Assembly (NCBI GenBank): GCA_029287915.1
Contig: JARFQE010000072.1
Location: forward strand, 1 to 64,000
Source: Arenicellales bacterium
Lineage (GTDB): Bacteria; Pseudomonadota; Gammaproteobacteria; BMS3Bbin11
DNA length: 64,000 nt
Direction of reading: 5' to 3'
Numbering within the stretch: position 1 is the stretch's first letter; the number at the start of each line of letters is the position of its first letter. Below are positions 39,948 through 50,023 of this stretch, one piece after another. A program made the position numbers and the translations under genes. The notes beneath the pieces are model-generated. The model did not search any database, had not been told where the DNA came from, and was given only the letters and a program-made list of their open reading frames with translations.

Positions 39948-41303
39948 TTGACAATAAAAAACTCAGACACCATAGCCGCGATTGCTACTCCCCGTGGTAA
40001 CGCGGGTGTTGGCGTTATAAGAGTCTCAGGTTCTGGCACCAGTAATATCATGCGGCGTCTGAGCTCAGCCAGGCTGGAACCCCGAACAGCAACACTCACT
40101 GGAATCATAGATCATCAACAGCATCTGATCGACCAGGTATTACTTATTTTTTTCCCCGCGCCTCATTCATTTACTGGAGAAGATGTACTTGAAATACAGG
40201 GTCATGGGGGGACTGTGGTTCTGGACATGCTTCTCGAACATGTTCTTTCACTGGGCTGCCGCCAGGCCAGAGCTGGTGAGTTTTCCGAACGCGCATTTCT
40301 AAATGGAAAAATAGACCTTGCACAGGCCGAAGCCATTGCTGATGTTATTGAAAGCCAGACACGATCAGCTGTACGCGGTGCAATGCGTTCACTGCAAGGT
40401 GATTTTTCAAAAGCAATTCATCAGTTAGTTGATAATCTCATACATCTGCGAATGTTAGCGGAAGCGCATATGGATTTCCCCGATGAAGAAATTGATGAAA
40501 TTCCGAGCATGGAGTTTGAGCAAAAACTCATAGCACTGCAACGTGAATTGAATAAGTTGCATGAGATTGCAAATCAAGGAAACCTGCTAAGAGATGGTTT
40601 TCATCTCGTACTTGCAGGCAGACCAAACGCCGGCAAATCAAGCCTGTTGAATGTATTGACCAAAAACGATACAGCTATTGTCAGTGATCAGGCTGGTACT
40701 ACCCGAGACATCATCAGGGACAGGCTAGATCTTGATGGCATTGTTATTGATGTTACTGATACAGCAGGTTTAAGAAAGACGACAGACGTTATTGAGTCAG
40801 AAGGTGTCAGACGTGCTCGAAAAGAGCTTGCTAAGGCAGATAGAGTTTTGCTGTTAATTGATGAAGCAGAATATGACAGGGATGTCAGAGATGAATTGCT
40901 TGAGTATATTGCTGATGAAACACCGGTAACGATTTTAAGAAACAAAATTGATCTTGTTGAAAAAAAGTCGAAGGTTATTTCAGAAGGCGACCAGTGTGAA
41001 ATTATGTTATCTGTTAAAACGGGCACGGGTCTAGATCTAATGTTCCAGCATCTCAGAGAAGTGACGTCCGCAGAGTCTTTACCAGAAGGAGTTTTTACTG
41101 CAAGACGCAGGCATATTGAAGCACTGCAAAAGGCAAAAAATGCGCTTTCAAATGCAGCACAAAACCTATCACCTGTCGTCCAGCTTGAGCTACTTGCAGA
41201 AGATTGTCGACAGGCGCAAAATTCATTGAATGAAATCACTGGCGAATTTAGTTCTGAGGACCTGCTCGGGAGAATCTTCAGTTCATTCTGTATAGGAAAA
41301 TAA
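39948..41303 (+). CDS. mnmE: tRNA modification GTPase MnmE, TTG start
   Basis: A 451-residue GTPase that, with MnmG, makes the cmnm5 modification of U34 in tRNA. The N-terminal folate domain starts DTIAAIATPRGNAGVGVIRVSG. The G domain has GRPNAGKSSLLN, DTAGLR and NKID, and the C-terminus ends FCIGK with the reactive Cys. The only reasonable start is TTG at 39948, 18 nt after yidC. mnmG, rsmG and parAB, often next, are not here. Confidence 0.96.
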   Translation: MTIKNSDTIAAIATPRGNAGVGVIRVSGSGTSNIMRRLSSARLEPRTATLTGIIDHQQHLIDQVLLIFFPAPHSFTGEDVLEIQGHGGTVVLDMLLEHVLSLGCRQARAGEFSERAFLNGKIDLAQAEAIADVIESQTRSAVRGAMRSLQGDFSKAIHQLVDNLIHLRMLAEAHMDFPDEEIDEIPSMEFEQKLIALQRELNKLHEIANQGNLLRDGFHLVLAGRPNAGKSSLLNVLTKNDTAIVSDQAGTTRDIIRDRLDLDGIVIDVTDTAGLRKTTDVIESEGVRRARKELAKADRVLLLIDEAEYDRDVRDELLEYIADETPVTILRNKIDLVEKKSKVISEGDQCEIMLSVKTGTGLDLMFQHLREVTSAESLPEGVFTARRRHIEALQKAKNALSNAAQNLSPVVQLELLAEDCRQAQNSLNEITGEFSSEDLLGRIFSSFCIGK

Positions 41304-41504
41304 ATATTCAGTGTCTACAGCTTTGCAGGTGAAGGAGATAGTCTGCTGCGCAAAAATTATCTTGCAATCACGATCACACTAGCAGATATCATGCTGAAAG
41401 GATCAAAATGATACAGTCGATATTAACGCAACGGTCTTCTGATTCAGATTATGTGTCTTGACACATTCCAGTTATTCAACCTTTACAGCACAGTTATTTA
41501 ATCC

Positions 41505-41969
41505 ATGTTCCATATCGCCCTTTACGAACCTCTTATAGCACCAAATACAGGGAACATCATCCGCCTGGCAGCAAACAATGGCTGCCATCTTCACCTGATC
41601 GAGCCACTGGGATTTCAGCTTGACAATAAACAATTAAGGCGTGCAGGGCTGGATTATCATGACCTGGCAAATGTTTCCCTGCATAATAACTATGCAGCGT
41701 TTCTGGAGTCGATGGGCGGGCAAAGAATTCTGGCCTGTACCACAAGAGGAAATCGTCACTATAATCAAATTGAATATAAAAAAGATGACGTACTGCTTTT
41801 TGGTTCGGAAACCAGCGGCTTACCTGAGGCTGTACACCAGAGTTTAGAAAATGCGCATCGAATACGAATTCCAATGCGCCCGGGAAGCCGAAGTCTTAAT
41901 CTGTCCAATGCGGTAGCAATTGTTAGTTACGAAGGCTGGCGCCAACTTGGTTTTACTGGTGGGGAATAG
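41505..41969 (+). CDS. trmL: tRNA (cytidine/uridine-34 2'-O)-methyltransferase TrmL
   Basis: A 154-residue SPOUT methyltransferase for the wobble base of tRNA-Leu. [32 protein letters not shown] and [20 protein letters not shown] are the knot-forming motifs. The length equals that of E. coli TrmL. It stands alone after a 200-bp gap that holds no gene. Confidence 0.95.
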   Translation: MFHIALYEPLIAPNTGNIIRLAANNGCHLHLIEPLGFQLDNKQLRRAGLDYHDLANVSLHNNYAAFLESMGGQRILACTTRGNRHYNQIEYKKDDVLLFGSETSGLPEAVHQSLENAHRIRIPMRPGSRSLNLSNAVAIVSYEGWRQLGFTGGE

Positions 41970-42073
41970 ATTAAGGATAATCAAATATCACACTGTGATT
42001 TTCTTTCATTATGAAGCCATATTATTCAGATAAATCTGGTTTCTTTACAAAAAACCGGCATAAAATCTATTCG

Positions 42074-42487
42074 TCAGGCAGGTTGTTTAAGCACAGCCAG
42101 AAAGACAATTCCAATCAACAGTAATGCTGGTAATTCATTAAACCAGCGGTAGAACACATCAGTTCTGTTATTTTTATCATCACGAAAATCGATCATAAAA
42201 ACTCCACAGATAATGTGATAGATGACAAGTAAACAAACCAGAGCGATTTTTATCGTTAGCCAGGTGCCACTGAAGCCATAACCCAGCCACAGCCATAAGC
42301 CAAAAACGATTGTTAGAATGGCCCACGGAGTGACAAAGAAAAAAAGTTTACGCTCCATTATCTTGAGGCGCTCGCTGGTTGCTTTATCTTCAGTCATAGC
42401 ATGATGTACAAAAAGCCGAGGCAGATAGAACAGCCCGGCAAACCAGCTGACCATAAAAAAAAGATGCAGGGCCTTGATCCATAACAC
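42074..42487 (-). CDS. hemJ: HemJ-type protoporphyrinogen oxidase
   Basis: A 137-residue protein with four transmembrane helices. IKALHLFFMVSWFAGLFYLPRLFVHHA carries the conserved histidine and is typical of HemJ/UPF0093; the Lys in LTIKIALV and the final helix also fit. HemJ oxidises protoporphyrinogen IX in bacteria lacking HemG and HemY. It is last in a minus-strand run with two thioredoxin-fold genes and hemW. Confidence 0.88.
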   Translation of the reverse strand: MLWIKALHLFFMVSWFAGLFYLPRLFVHHAMTEDKATSERLKIMERKLFFFVTPWAILTIVFGLWLWLGYGFSGTWLTIKIALVCLLVIYHIICGVFMIDFRDDKNNRTDVFYRWFNELPALLLIGIVFLAVLKQPA

Positions 42488-42490
42488 GGC

Positions 42491-43003
42491 TTATCTCCTC
42501 TCAGCAGGCAGCATTGCTGTAATTCGTTTTCGCATGTCATCGATATTGATAACACCGCGATGACGATATTCTATCTGTCCACGTGGTGAAATAAGTAGCG
42601 TAACCGGAATTACATCAACATTAAAGTTATTTGCAACAGCCGAATCAATATCTATTGCTATAGGATAGGGTATTTTATAACGCTGTTGAAAAGCAATAAC
42701 ATGATCCGGTCTATCATGAGACATCGCTATTCCAATTAGCTGTACTCCTTGTGCTGAAAACTCCTGATAAAGATCTACAAGATCAGAGATTTCTTTTCTA
42801 CATGGCGCGCAGGTTGTTGCCCAGAAATTCAACAGGATGGTACTACCTTTCAGCTCGTCAAGCGTCTGTATTTTTCCATTCAGCAATGTGAACTCAACAT
42901 CAGGCAGCTGCTTGGCCTTTTCGCTAATGTAGAAATAGACATTTACTATGATCAGCATGGCAAATGCGATGAACAGTAACAGCATTTTAATGGGTTTGTT
43001 CAT
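42491..43003 (-). CDS. TlpA-like membrane-anchored thiol-disulfide oxidoreductase
   Basis: A 170-residue protein with one N-terminal membrane helix (residues 6-27) and a periplasmic thioredoxin-like AlkyHP/redoxin domain. The active site is WATTCAPCRKE (CAPC), followed by the cis-Pro strand VIPVTLLISPRGQIEYRHRG. It probably reduces periplasmic disulfides or apocytochrome-type targets; no ccm genes are adjacent. It is 3 nt from hemJ and from the DsbA-family gene. Confidence 0.87.
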   Translation of the reverse strand: MNKPIKMLLLFIAFAMLIIVNVYFYISEKAKQLPDVEFTLLNGKIQTLDELKGSTILLNFWATTCAPCRKEISDLVDLYQEFSAQGVQLIGIAMSHDRPDHVIAFQQRYKIPYPIAIDIDSAVANNFNVDVIPVTLLISPRGQIEYRHRGVINIDDMRKRITAMLPAERR

Positions 43004-43006
43004 TCT

Positions 43007-43672
43007 TTAATGTCTGTCCTCGCTATTTTTACCCATTATAGAGGCCTCTGCTGCCTGTTTCAGTTTTGCGGTAGAAACTGCTCCCGTCAAGCGTTGCTGG
43101 CCAATGAAGAAAGTTGGTGTTCCTGTGACCCCTGCTTGTAATGCCATGCTCATATTCAACCGCAGTGTCTTTTCAATTTCTACATCGTTCCAGGCATTAT
43201 CGACTACTTCATTACTGACGCCACAGGCTTGAGCAATCTCTCTCAAGACTGCATCACTTCCAATATTTCTACCTGCCACGAAATATTGCTCGTACAGCGC
43301 CCGGTTCAATTTATAGAATATTTCACGCCCCTCTTTTTTTACTGCTTCGGCCAGCAGTAGGGCCTGATGTGAATTGGCCAACAGACTTGGAGGAGCCAGA
43401 TTAATTCCTTCTTCCTGTGCCATCTCTACCAGTCCATCCATCATGCCCTGCCACTGTTGATCAGAATAGTCCAGCGAATCAACCGTTGCACCCTGCGCTG
43501 GTGTAGCAGGGTGGATTTCAATAAAACGGAAATTAACCAGCACCTCGTAGTCTTGCCTAAGGTGTTGCAGCCTCAGATCACCGATAAAGCAGAATGGACA
43601 TATATAATCGGTGAATAGGGTCAATCGTATTTGCGGTTTTTTCTGGCCATTATTGATATCAAGGGAAGTCAT
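43007..43672 (-). CDS. DsbA-family (FrnE-like) oxidoreductase
   Basis: A 221-residue thioredoxin-fold protein with an inserted helical domain. The motif DYICPFCFIGDLRLQHL (CPFC near residue 27) and the cis-Pro strand TGTPTFFIGQQRLTGAVS are those of the FrnE branch of the DsbA family. No signal peptide is seen, so it is probably cytoplasmic. It sits between hemW and the TlpA-like gene. Confidence 0.85.
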   Translation of the reverse strand: MTSLDINNGQKKPQIRLTLFTDYICPFCFIGDLRLQHLRQDYEVLVNFRFIEIHPATPAQGATVDSLDYSDQQWQGMMDGLVEMAQEEGINLAPPSLLANSHQALLLAEAVKKEGREIFYKLNRALYEQYFVAGRNIGSDAVLREIAQACGVSNEVVDNAWNDVEIEKTLRLNMSMALQAGVTGTPTFFIGQQRLTGAVSTAKLKQAAEASIMGKNSEDRH

Positions 43673-43695
43673 TTATCACTCTATTTATCGTTGAT

Positions 43696-44847
43696 TCAGG
43701 TAAACAACAGCTGTATTTCAGACAGGAAAGCAAAGCCTTTATCTGTTGCATGTATATTATCTCCTTGCTGAACCAGTAAGCCTTTCTTTTTCGCCCCTTC
43801 AATACCAGGTAAGACAATAGCGCTGTGCAAACCTGTATGATGAGAAAATTGCTTCAGTGTAAAGCCCTTCCTTAGTCGTAAAACATTAATCATGTATTCA
43901 ACTACCAGGTCATTCTGCTGTAGTTTACGCTCACCAATAAAGGCTTCCAATGTCCCAGCAGTTTCCATGTAGTGCCTCGGTAGACGTGGTCTGGAGAAAC
44001 GCACTACACTAGACTGATCACTTATCTTTGAATGCGCACCGGCGCCAATGCCAACATAATCACCAAACTCCCAGTAGTTCACATTATGGCGGCATTGATT
44101 GCCACTTTTGGCATAGGCCGAAACCTCGTAGCGTTCTAGTCCAGCAGCCGCTGCCTCTGTCACCAGAGCATCCTGCATATCTGCCAGCAAATCATCATCG
44201 GGCAGGCCTTTCGGTGGTAAATGCATGAACGGAGTATTTGCTTCTATTGTTAATTGGTATAGAGACAAGTGAGGTGGCAGGTAACTGAGGGCAGTCTTCA
44301 GGTCTCGTTGGGCAGCCAGCATATCCTGACCCGGCAGGCCGAACATCAGATCGATGTTATAGCTATCGTATTGACACGCTATAACGGATTGAACGGCACG
44401 ATGCGCCTGATCGACATCATGTATCCGCCCTAGCAGCTGCAGGTTTTTATCTGCAAAACTTTGCACACCCAGTGAAATCCTTGATACTCCTGCATCACGA
44501 AAGTCCTGAAATTTTTGCATTTCAATGCTACCCGGGTTTGCTTCAAGCGTTACTTCATGACCAGGAATACAGAGAATTCGCGCCCTGATTGCTGATAGGA
44601 TTTTTGCTACTGCCTGAGGTGATAACAAACTGGGCGTGCCACCGCCAAAGAATATTGTTGATATGCGCCTGCCCCAGACTCGTGGCAGAAGTTGCTCAAG
44701 ATCAAGAATAAGAGCAGCTAAATACTCTTCTTCAGGTATCCCTTCTTCTGCTGCCTGATGAGAATTGAAATCGCAATAGGGACATTTCCGTACACACCAG
44801 GGAACATGTATATAGAGAGAAAGGGGAATCGCTTCTTTAGCGATCAT
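43696..44847 (-). CDS. hemW: Heme chaperone HemW (radical SAM)
   Basis: A 383-residue radical SAM protein. LYIHVPWCVRKCPYCDFNSH has the 4Fe-4S cysteines at 18, 22 and 25; the CxxxCxxC-plus-Phe form distinguishes HemW from HemN. FFGGGTPSLLS and EANPGSIE bind SAM. It traffics heme rather than oxidising coproporphyrinogen. I chose the ATG at 44847, 8 nt after the rdgB stop; the frame also runs to a TTG inside rdgB. Confidence 0.93.
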   Translation of the reverse strand: MIAKEAIPLSLYIHVPWCVRKCPYCDFNSHQAAEEGIPEEEYLAALILDLEQLLPRVWGRRISTIFFGGGTPSLLSPQAVAKILSAIRARILCIPGHEVTLEANPGSIEMQKFQDFRDAGVSRISLGVQSFADKNLQLLGRIHDVDQAHRAVQSVIACQYDSYNIDLMFGLPGQDMLAAQRDLKTALSYLPPHLSLYQLTIEANTPFMHLPPKGLPDDDLLADMQDALVTEAAAAGLERYEVSAYAKSGNQCRHNVNYWEFGDYVGIGAGAHSKISDQSSVVRFSRPRLPRHYMETAGTLEAFIGERKLQQNDLVVEYMINVLRLRKGFTLKQFSHHTGLHSAIVLPGIEGAKKKGLLVQQGDNIHATDKGFAFLSEIQLLFT

Positions 44848-44857
44848 GGCTATTTGT

Positions 44858-45454
44858 TCAGGTGTTGTAGTGAGCTGCGAGATAGGCAAGCATCTGGCGT
44901 AAAGCCTTGCCGCGGTGACTCAGGCTGTTCTTGTCTTCAGCACTTAATTGCGCTGCACTACAGCCTCGCTCAGGAACATAAAAAACTGGATCGTAACCAA
45001 AGCCACTTTCACCCCGCGCGGCTTCCAGTATTTTGCCTTCCCATGCCCCCTGGGTGATAACAGGCACAGGGTCATTAGCATGCCTGAGATAAACCATCAC
45101 ACATTGAAAGCGGGCCGTTCGCCTGTCATCAGGCACATTATCAAGCTCCCTCAGCAGGCGTTGAATATTACTCTCATCATCACCGGCATAACGCGCGGAA
45201 TGGATGCCAGGTTCACCGTTCAGGGCATCCACTTCAATACCTGAATCATCAGATAGTGCAGGAAACCCCGTATGGGCCGCCGCATTGCGTGCTTTTATTA
45301 TGGCATTTTCGACAAAAGTGAGCCCATTTTCTATCGCTTCAGGGGTATCAAATTCAGATTGTGCGACAATATCCACATCCACGCCTGAGAAAATTTTTCT
45401 TATCTCATTCAATTTGCCGATGTTTCCTGTTGCCAGCACGATTCGCCTTTGCAT
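44858..45454 (-). CDS. rdgB: XTP/dITP pyrophosphatase RdgB
   Basis: A 198-residue Ham1-type house-cleaning enzyme hydrolysing (d)ITP and XTP. The N-terminal VLATGNIGKLNEI, the acidic SDDSGIEVDALNGEPGIHSARYAG and SFGYDPVF-like GFGYDPVFYVPE motifs are diagnostic. It overlaps the rph stop by one base and is followed by hemW, an order common in gammaproteobacteria. Confidence 0.96.
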   Translation of the reverse strand: MQRRIVLATGNIGKLNEIRKIFSGVDVDIVAQSEFDTPEAIENGLTFVENAIIKARNAAAHTGFPALSDDSGIEVDALNGEPGIHSARYAGDDESNIQRLLRELDNVPDDRRTARFQCVMVYLRHANDPVPVITQGAWEGKILEAARGESGFGYDPVFYVPERGCSAAQLSAEDKNSLSHRGKALRQMLAYLAAHYNT

Positions 45455-46176
45455 TAGACCTCTGCCTCAAGGGCCTGCTTCTGATGACTGACAATTTCAG
45501 CAATGCCAGTTTTTGCAAGCTCTGTCATCGCCATCATTTCATCCATTGAAAACGTTTTTCCCTCAGCCGTCCCCTGAATTTCGATGAATTGGCCATTTTC
45601 ATCCATTACAACATTCATATCGGTCTCGGCGTTACTGTCTTCAGCATAATCAAGATCCAGTACGGGTACACCCTGATAAATGCCTACCGATATCGATGCG
45701 ACCAGATTCCGGATTGGGTTTTGTTTTAATAATCCTTGCTGAATCAGGTTATTGATTGCATCACACAATGCAACACAGGCACCGGTAATGGAAGCTGTCC
45801 GTGTACCGCCATCGGCCTGTATGACATCACAATCCAGTGTAATGGTTCGTTCGCCCAACGCCTCTAGATCGACAGCAGCGCGTAATGATCGCCCTATTAA
45901 ACGCTGGATTTCCAGGGTGCGCCCGCCTTGCTTACCGCGCGCGGCCTCACGTCCCATCCGGGTATTGGTGGAACGAGGCAGCATGCCATATTCGGCCGTA
46001 ACCCAGCCTCTTCCCTTACCTTTCAAGAAGCGCGGAACCTTTTCTTCCACTGTAGCCGTGCAGAGCACTCGAGTATGGCCGAATTCGACCAGAACCGAGC
46101 CTTCTGCATGCCTTGTAAAGTTTCGGGTAAATTTAATATCCCGCATTTCATCGGGGGCACGATTACTAGGGCGCAT
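45454..46176 (-). CDS. rph: Ribonuclease PH
   Basis: A 240-residue phosphorolytic 3'-5' exoribonuclease for tRNA 3' trimming. [37 protein letters not shown] and [18 protein letters not shown] are typical. It looks intact, including the phosphate-binding Arg in RTASITGA. Confidence 0.96.
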   Translation of the reverse strand: MRPSNRAPDEMRDIKFTRNFTRHAEGSVLVEFGHTRVLCTATVEEKVPRFLKGKGRGWVTAEYGMLPRSTNTRMGREAARGKQGGRTLEIQRLIGRSLRAAVDLEALGERTITLDCDVIQADGGTRTASITGACVALCDAINNLIQQGLLKQNPIRNLVASISVGIYQGVPVLDLDYAEDSNAETDMNVVMDENGQFIEIQGTAEGKTFSMDEMMAMTELAKTGIAEIVSHQKQALEAEV

Positions 46177-46293
46177 AGGTTGTCGTTTTAGATTAATGTT
46201 GAAAGAATAAATCGCGTTAATAATAACGCCTGGGTGTGGGTATTAGATTATAAGCTAAACAGTCTAGAGTCCAAAAACCCGCAATCTGAAATC

Positions 46294-47247
46294 CTACTTT
46301 CCTTCTTCCCATTGCTTAACGAACGACTCGACTTCATTGATGATCGAGTCGAGGTCTTCACTAGCATATGCTCCAGCAGGTAACTTCGATTTACTGGACT
46401 GATTCTTTTGCATCCTGTTGCTGCGGGCATTACTTCTAATTCCTTTTTCGGCTTCGCGGGCAGCTCGCCACAGGGCATTGTCAGTTAACTCACGGATATG
46501 TTCATGCTGCATGCTTCTGCCAGGGCCTGATTTGTCATCCCAGGCAAATGCGACAACCGTAACATTATCACACTGATCTGGGTGTCTTTTTTCTATCGTT
46601 TCAAGCATTGTATCTGTTGCTTCTTCCAGATTTTCTTCATACAGATACTCTGAAACTTCATCAATCGCCATGCCATGCCAGACACCATCAGAACAGAGAA
46701 GCAAGCGATCACCATACTGAAGCGCAATCTCCGGGCCAAGCGATATCTTTGGACGTGACGGTCCGCCAATACAGTTATATAGTCCTTTTTTAGCAGATAC
46801 ATCATGCACCCCACCTTTTGCCTGATCTGACCCAGTATGGTCCAGCGTGCGCGTCAATTGAGCCCCATTACGAAATAGATACAGCCTGCTATCTCCGGCA
46901 TGTGCCCAATAGGCATAGCCATTTTGTATCAGACAGAGTACTGCAGTTGTTCTTGGGTCTATATCTTTTTCAGATTTTTTTGTATAGCGATTAATTGCAC
47001 GGTGAGAATGTTGCAGGATCAGTGCAAGAAACAGAGAAGGTTCTTCAATAACCGGTGTCCTGACTTTTAAAAAGGCATTGGAAGCTGTATCAACAAGAAT
47101 ATCCGCAGCAATATCACCGCCAGCATGACCGCCAAGACCATCAGCGAGGATCAGCAGCACCGAATCGCTCCCTTCAAGACAGGCTGCCCGGTCCTGATTG
47201 TAATCCCTTGTGCCTTTTTCAGTGGATATTGAGTATCTATATTGCAT
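46294..47247 (-). CDS. PP2C-type Ser/Thr protein phosphatase
   Basis: A 317-residue protein. The PPM metal motifs are RDYNQD (residues 14-19), LADGLGGHAGG (35-44), WAHAGDSRLYLFR, LLLCSDGVWHGM and CDNVTVVAFAW. The last 80 residues form a basic, low-complexity tail not seen in minimal PP2C domains. It shares one base with the stop of the kinase gene (TGATG), so it is translated together with the kinase and probably reverses its phosphorylation. Confidence 0.92.
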   Translation of the reverse strand: MQYRYSISTEKGTRDYNQDRAACLEGSDSVLLILADGLGGHAGGDIAADILVDTASNAFLKVRTPVIEEPSLFLALILQHSHRAINRYTKKSEKDIDPRTTAVLCLIQNGYAYWAHAGDSRLYLFRNGAQLTRTLDHTGSDQAKGGVHDVSAKKGLYNCIGGPSRPKISLGPEIALQYGDRLLLCSDGVWHGMAIDEVSEYLYEENLEEATDTMLETIEKRHPDQCDNVTVVAFAWDDKSGPGRSMQHEHIRELTDNALWRAAREAEKGIRSNARSNRMQKNQSSKSKLPAGAYASEDLDSIINEVESFVKQWEEGK

Positions 47248-48200
47248 CAGTTTTTTCCACCGCTTCTAAGCACTGGTTTATTGAAAAATGTCATAATCTT
47301 AGACGGTGATGCAGTTTCTACATCCAGCATTTCCATAAATTCTTCTATCGTCTGCGGACGTTCTGTCAAATCCATTTTCATCGCTGAATTTATCGCCTCC
47401 AGTAAAGATGAAGAATACTTTTTCTTCTCAAATGAGCGGATCATCGACTCCAGCTTATCTTTTTTTACCCTTTCGATAGCAGATGGAGGGGGTTTACCCG
47501 TAATACAGGAGTACATTGTAGCTCCAATGGCATAAATATCTGACCAGGGACCGATATTGCCATGGTTATGTTGTTCGATTGGCGCAAACCCCTGGGTAAG
47601 GGTATGTCCTTTTACCTCGAGATTAGCTTCCCCCTTCATGTGCTTGACAGCTCCAAAATCAATTATCAGAGGATGTCCTCCGCTGCGTAACAGAATATTG
47701 GCCGGTTTAATGTCAAGATGCAGAATGTGATTCTTGTGCAGCTCACTCATCCCTGACATCACTTCAGGAAAAACTGTGCGTAAAAATTTTTCAGAAAGCC
47801 CGCCATTCTTACGCTTGACGTACCATCGCATATCTCGACCTACTTCGAAATCCATCACCATATAAACGGTGTTATTTGCGCGAAAAATATGGGTTACATG
47901 AACTACATTATGATGGTTGATCTTGGCCAGCGCACTACCTTCGTTGAAAAATCGTTTTATTCCCAATCCAAATGCGCGAGAAGCTTCCTCAGTGATGGTC
48001 TCAACACGTCCGGTATCGATACGTTTTGCATATTTCACCGGGAAAAATTCTTTTATTACAACACGGTTCCTTGTAGGAAGATGAGTTGCCAGATAGACAA
48101 TACTAAACCCACCTTCAGAGATTGGCTTTTCGATCAGGTATTCAGGCAGACGATAACCTTTTGGAAGGGAATTTACCTGTAATCTTTCATTTTTTACCAT
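47247..48200 (-). CDS. Soluble Ser/Thr protein kinase
   Basis: A 317-residue Hanks-type kinase. The G-loop SEGGFS is at 28-33, the ATP lysine at K50 (VVIKEF), the catalytic loop HLDIKPANILL around D163 (HLD replaces HRD, so a non-RD kinase), and DFG at 181-183. GFAPIEQ takes the APE position. There is no transmembrane or sensor domain, unlike PknB. It is paired with a PP2C gene; T6SS genes that often accompany such pairs are not seen. Located between rph and yicC. Confidence 0.92.
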   Translation of the reverse strand: MVKNERLQVNSLPKGYRLPEYLIEKPISEGGFSIVYLATHLPTRNRVVIKEFFPVKYAKRIDTGRVETITEEASRAFGLGIKRFFNEGSALAKINHHNVVHVTHIFRANNTVYMVMDFEVGRDMRWYVKRKNGGLSEKFLRTVFPEVMSGMSELHKNHILHLDIKPANILLRSGGHPLIIDFGAVKHMKGEANLEVKGHTLTQGFAPIEQHNHGNIGPWSDIYAIGATMYSCITGKPPPSAIERVKKDKLESMIRSFEKKKYSSSLLEAINSAMKMDLTERPQTIEEFMEMLDVETASPSKIMTFFNKPVLRSGGKN

Positions 48201-48531
48201 CGGTTTTCCATTTTATTTCAGGAAATATGTCAGTGTATACATTTATTGCTGTGTAAATACTTTATTACCTGGTTCATCTATACCTATCTATATGAATAGT
48301 AGTAAATTTCTTCGCTTTTAGACAGTAGATATCTAGTGTTTTTAACATTCAGGATCATGGCGCCAACAAGAGCAGACAATAATAATTGAGTTGGTATTTT
48401 ACAAGTACTCGGCAACGCTGAAGGCTTTGAGCTCAAATGCTACTCATGAATATAAAGATGCGCTCTTTATTCATACAGGTAAAATCGCTACCATGCAAAT
48501 CCATCTACCAACTATATAAAAGAATAATAGC
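48201..48531. other. Gene-free divergent promoter region
   Basis: About 330 bp between the divergent kinase and yicC genes. No ORF, strong hairpin or RNA is recognisable; it presumably holds the promoters for both directions. Confidence 0.5.
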
Positions 48532-49398
48532 ATGACAGCAAGTATGACGGCCTTTTCAAGCAGCGATATATCTACTAACTGGGGTCAGTTGACCTGGGAA
48601 ATTCGCTCAGTCAACCATCGTTACCTGGACATTAGCCTGCGCTTGCCTGAACCTCTGCGCAGGATCGAAGAAGACATCAGGGAAAAAATCAATACCCGGC
48701 TAGCACGTGGCAAGATAGACTGCTACCTCCGCTTTCAGATTGACCGCAATGAACCAGGTGCCATGTCCATTAACAACAAGCTGGTTGATAGAATCGCTGA
48801 AATGTCAAATGAATTAGAAAAACGCCTGCATGAGAGCTCAAGCATTGGGGTAACTGATATTCTTAACTGGCCTGGTGTCATCACCGATGAAGGGATAGAT
48901 TACGAAACACTTGCAACTGATGCTGTCAAATTGCTCGATGACACACTGGAAGGGCTAATCAGAAATCGCCAGCGTGAAGGTGATCGGCTGGCAATGATGG
49001 TGAAGGAGCGGCTAAATGGTATCGAGGAGCAAGTTGATATCGTTCGTTCAATACTTCCCGAAGTAATGGCCGCTTTCAGGAAAAGACTGGAGCAGCGCCT
49101 CAGCGATTTTAAAGACTCTCTTGATCCAGTGCGCCTGGAGCAGGAGCTCGTCATCTTTGCCAGTAAATCGGATGTTGCTGAAGAACTCGATCGTCTGCAG
49201 TCTCATATCACCGAGGCCAGGCGTGCTCTGACCTCTGATAGACCCGTTGGTCGTCGACTGGATTTCCTGATGCAGGAGATGAACCGTGAAGCGAATACCC
49301 TCGGTTCGAAATCCTCAGACATACGTATCACGAACGTTTCGATCGAATTGAAAGTATTGATAGAGCAGATAAGAGAACAGATCCAGAATATTGAGTAA
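48532..49398 (+). CDS. yicC: YicC-family endoribonuclease
   Basis: A 288-residue protein. MTASMTAFSSSDISTNWGQL, IRSVNHRYLDISLRLPE and the C-terminal GRRLDFLMQEMNREANTLGSK are family-defining. YicC of E. coli is an RNA endonuclease implicated in sRNA turnover. It lies directly before gmk with a 4-nt gap, the usual order. Confidence 0.95.
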   Translation: MTASMTAFSSSDISTNWGQLTWEIRSVNHRYLDISLRLPEPLRRIEEDIREKINTRLARGKIDCYLRFQIDRNEPGAMSINNKLVDRIAEMSNELEKRLHESSSIGVTDILNWPGVITDEGIDYETLATDAVKLLDDTLEGLIRNRQREGDRLAMMVKERLNGIEEQVDIVRSILPEVMAAFRKRLEQRLSDFKDSLDPVRLEQELVIFASKSDVAEELDRLQSHITEARRALTSDRPVGRRLDFLMQEMNREANTLGSKSSDIRITNVSIELKVLIEQIREQIQNIE

Positions 49399-49402
49399 TA
49401 AT

Positions 49403-49954
49403 ATGAAACCAGTAATCCTTATTCTCTCCGGTCCTTCCGGTGCCGGAAAGACCACTCTGTCGCATGCCCTGATAACAGCAGTCCCTGATTGCGTAATAGC
49501 AGTTTCACATACCACCCGTGCACCGAGGACTGGCGAGAAGGAAGGCGAAGATTATTTTTTTGTCAGCGAAGCAGAGTTTCATCGCCTGGTCAAAAGTGGA
49601 GAAATGCTGGAATACGCCGAGGTATATGGCAACCTCTATGGCACATCCCGAAACAGCATAGAACAGGCCCTGAGCAAGGGAAAAAATATCGTTCTGGACA
49701 TCGACTGGCAGGGTGCACGCCGCATCAAATCAATCTATCCGGATGCTATTAGTGTGTATATTCTACCACCGGCAGAACAAGAGTCCGAAAACCGTTTGAT
49801 CTCTCGTCAGCAGGATTCTGGTGAAACAATTAAAGCAAGAATGGCGACGTACAAAGAGCAAATGTCTCATCAAAGCGAATATGACCATGTAATCATCAAC
49901 GACAGGCTCTCTGAGGCAACCAGTGAACTAGTAAGAATTCTGCACTTTGGTTAG
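49403..49954 (+). CDS. gmk: Guanylate kinase
   Basis: A 183-residue kinase turning GMP into GDP. The P-loop is LSGPSGAGKTTLS, the GMP-binding motif HTTRAPRTGEKEGEDYFFVSEAEF, then YGNLYGTSRNSIEQAL and DIDWQGARRIK. The ATG at 49403 is preferred over the TTG at 49391, which overlaps yicC. It supplies GDP/GTP next to spoT, which uses them. Confidence 0.96.
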   Translation: MKPVILILSGPSGAGKTTLSHALITAVPDCVIAVSHTTRAPRTGEKEGEDYFFVSEAEFHRLVKSGEMLEYAEVYGNLYGTSRNSIEQALSKGKNIVLDIDWQGARRIKSIYPDAISVYILPPAEQESENRLISRQQDSGETIKARMATYKEQMSHQSEYDHVIINDRLSEATSELVRILHFG

Positions 49955-50023
49955 ACTCCAGCACTGTTTATACGTTAGAATCGTTTGTTTCTCTGAATAT
50001 TAAAGTTACGGGTAGATTGTTAA

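Noticed and set aside
42036-42058. CTGGTTT/AAACCGG inverted repeat after hemJ
   Set aside because: Seven pairs including a G-T and no T-tract on either strand; too weak to list as a terminator.
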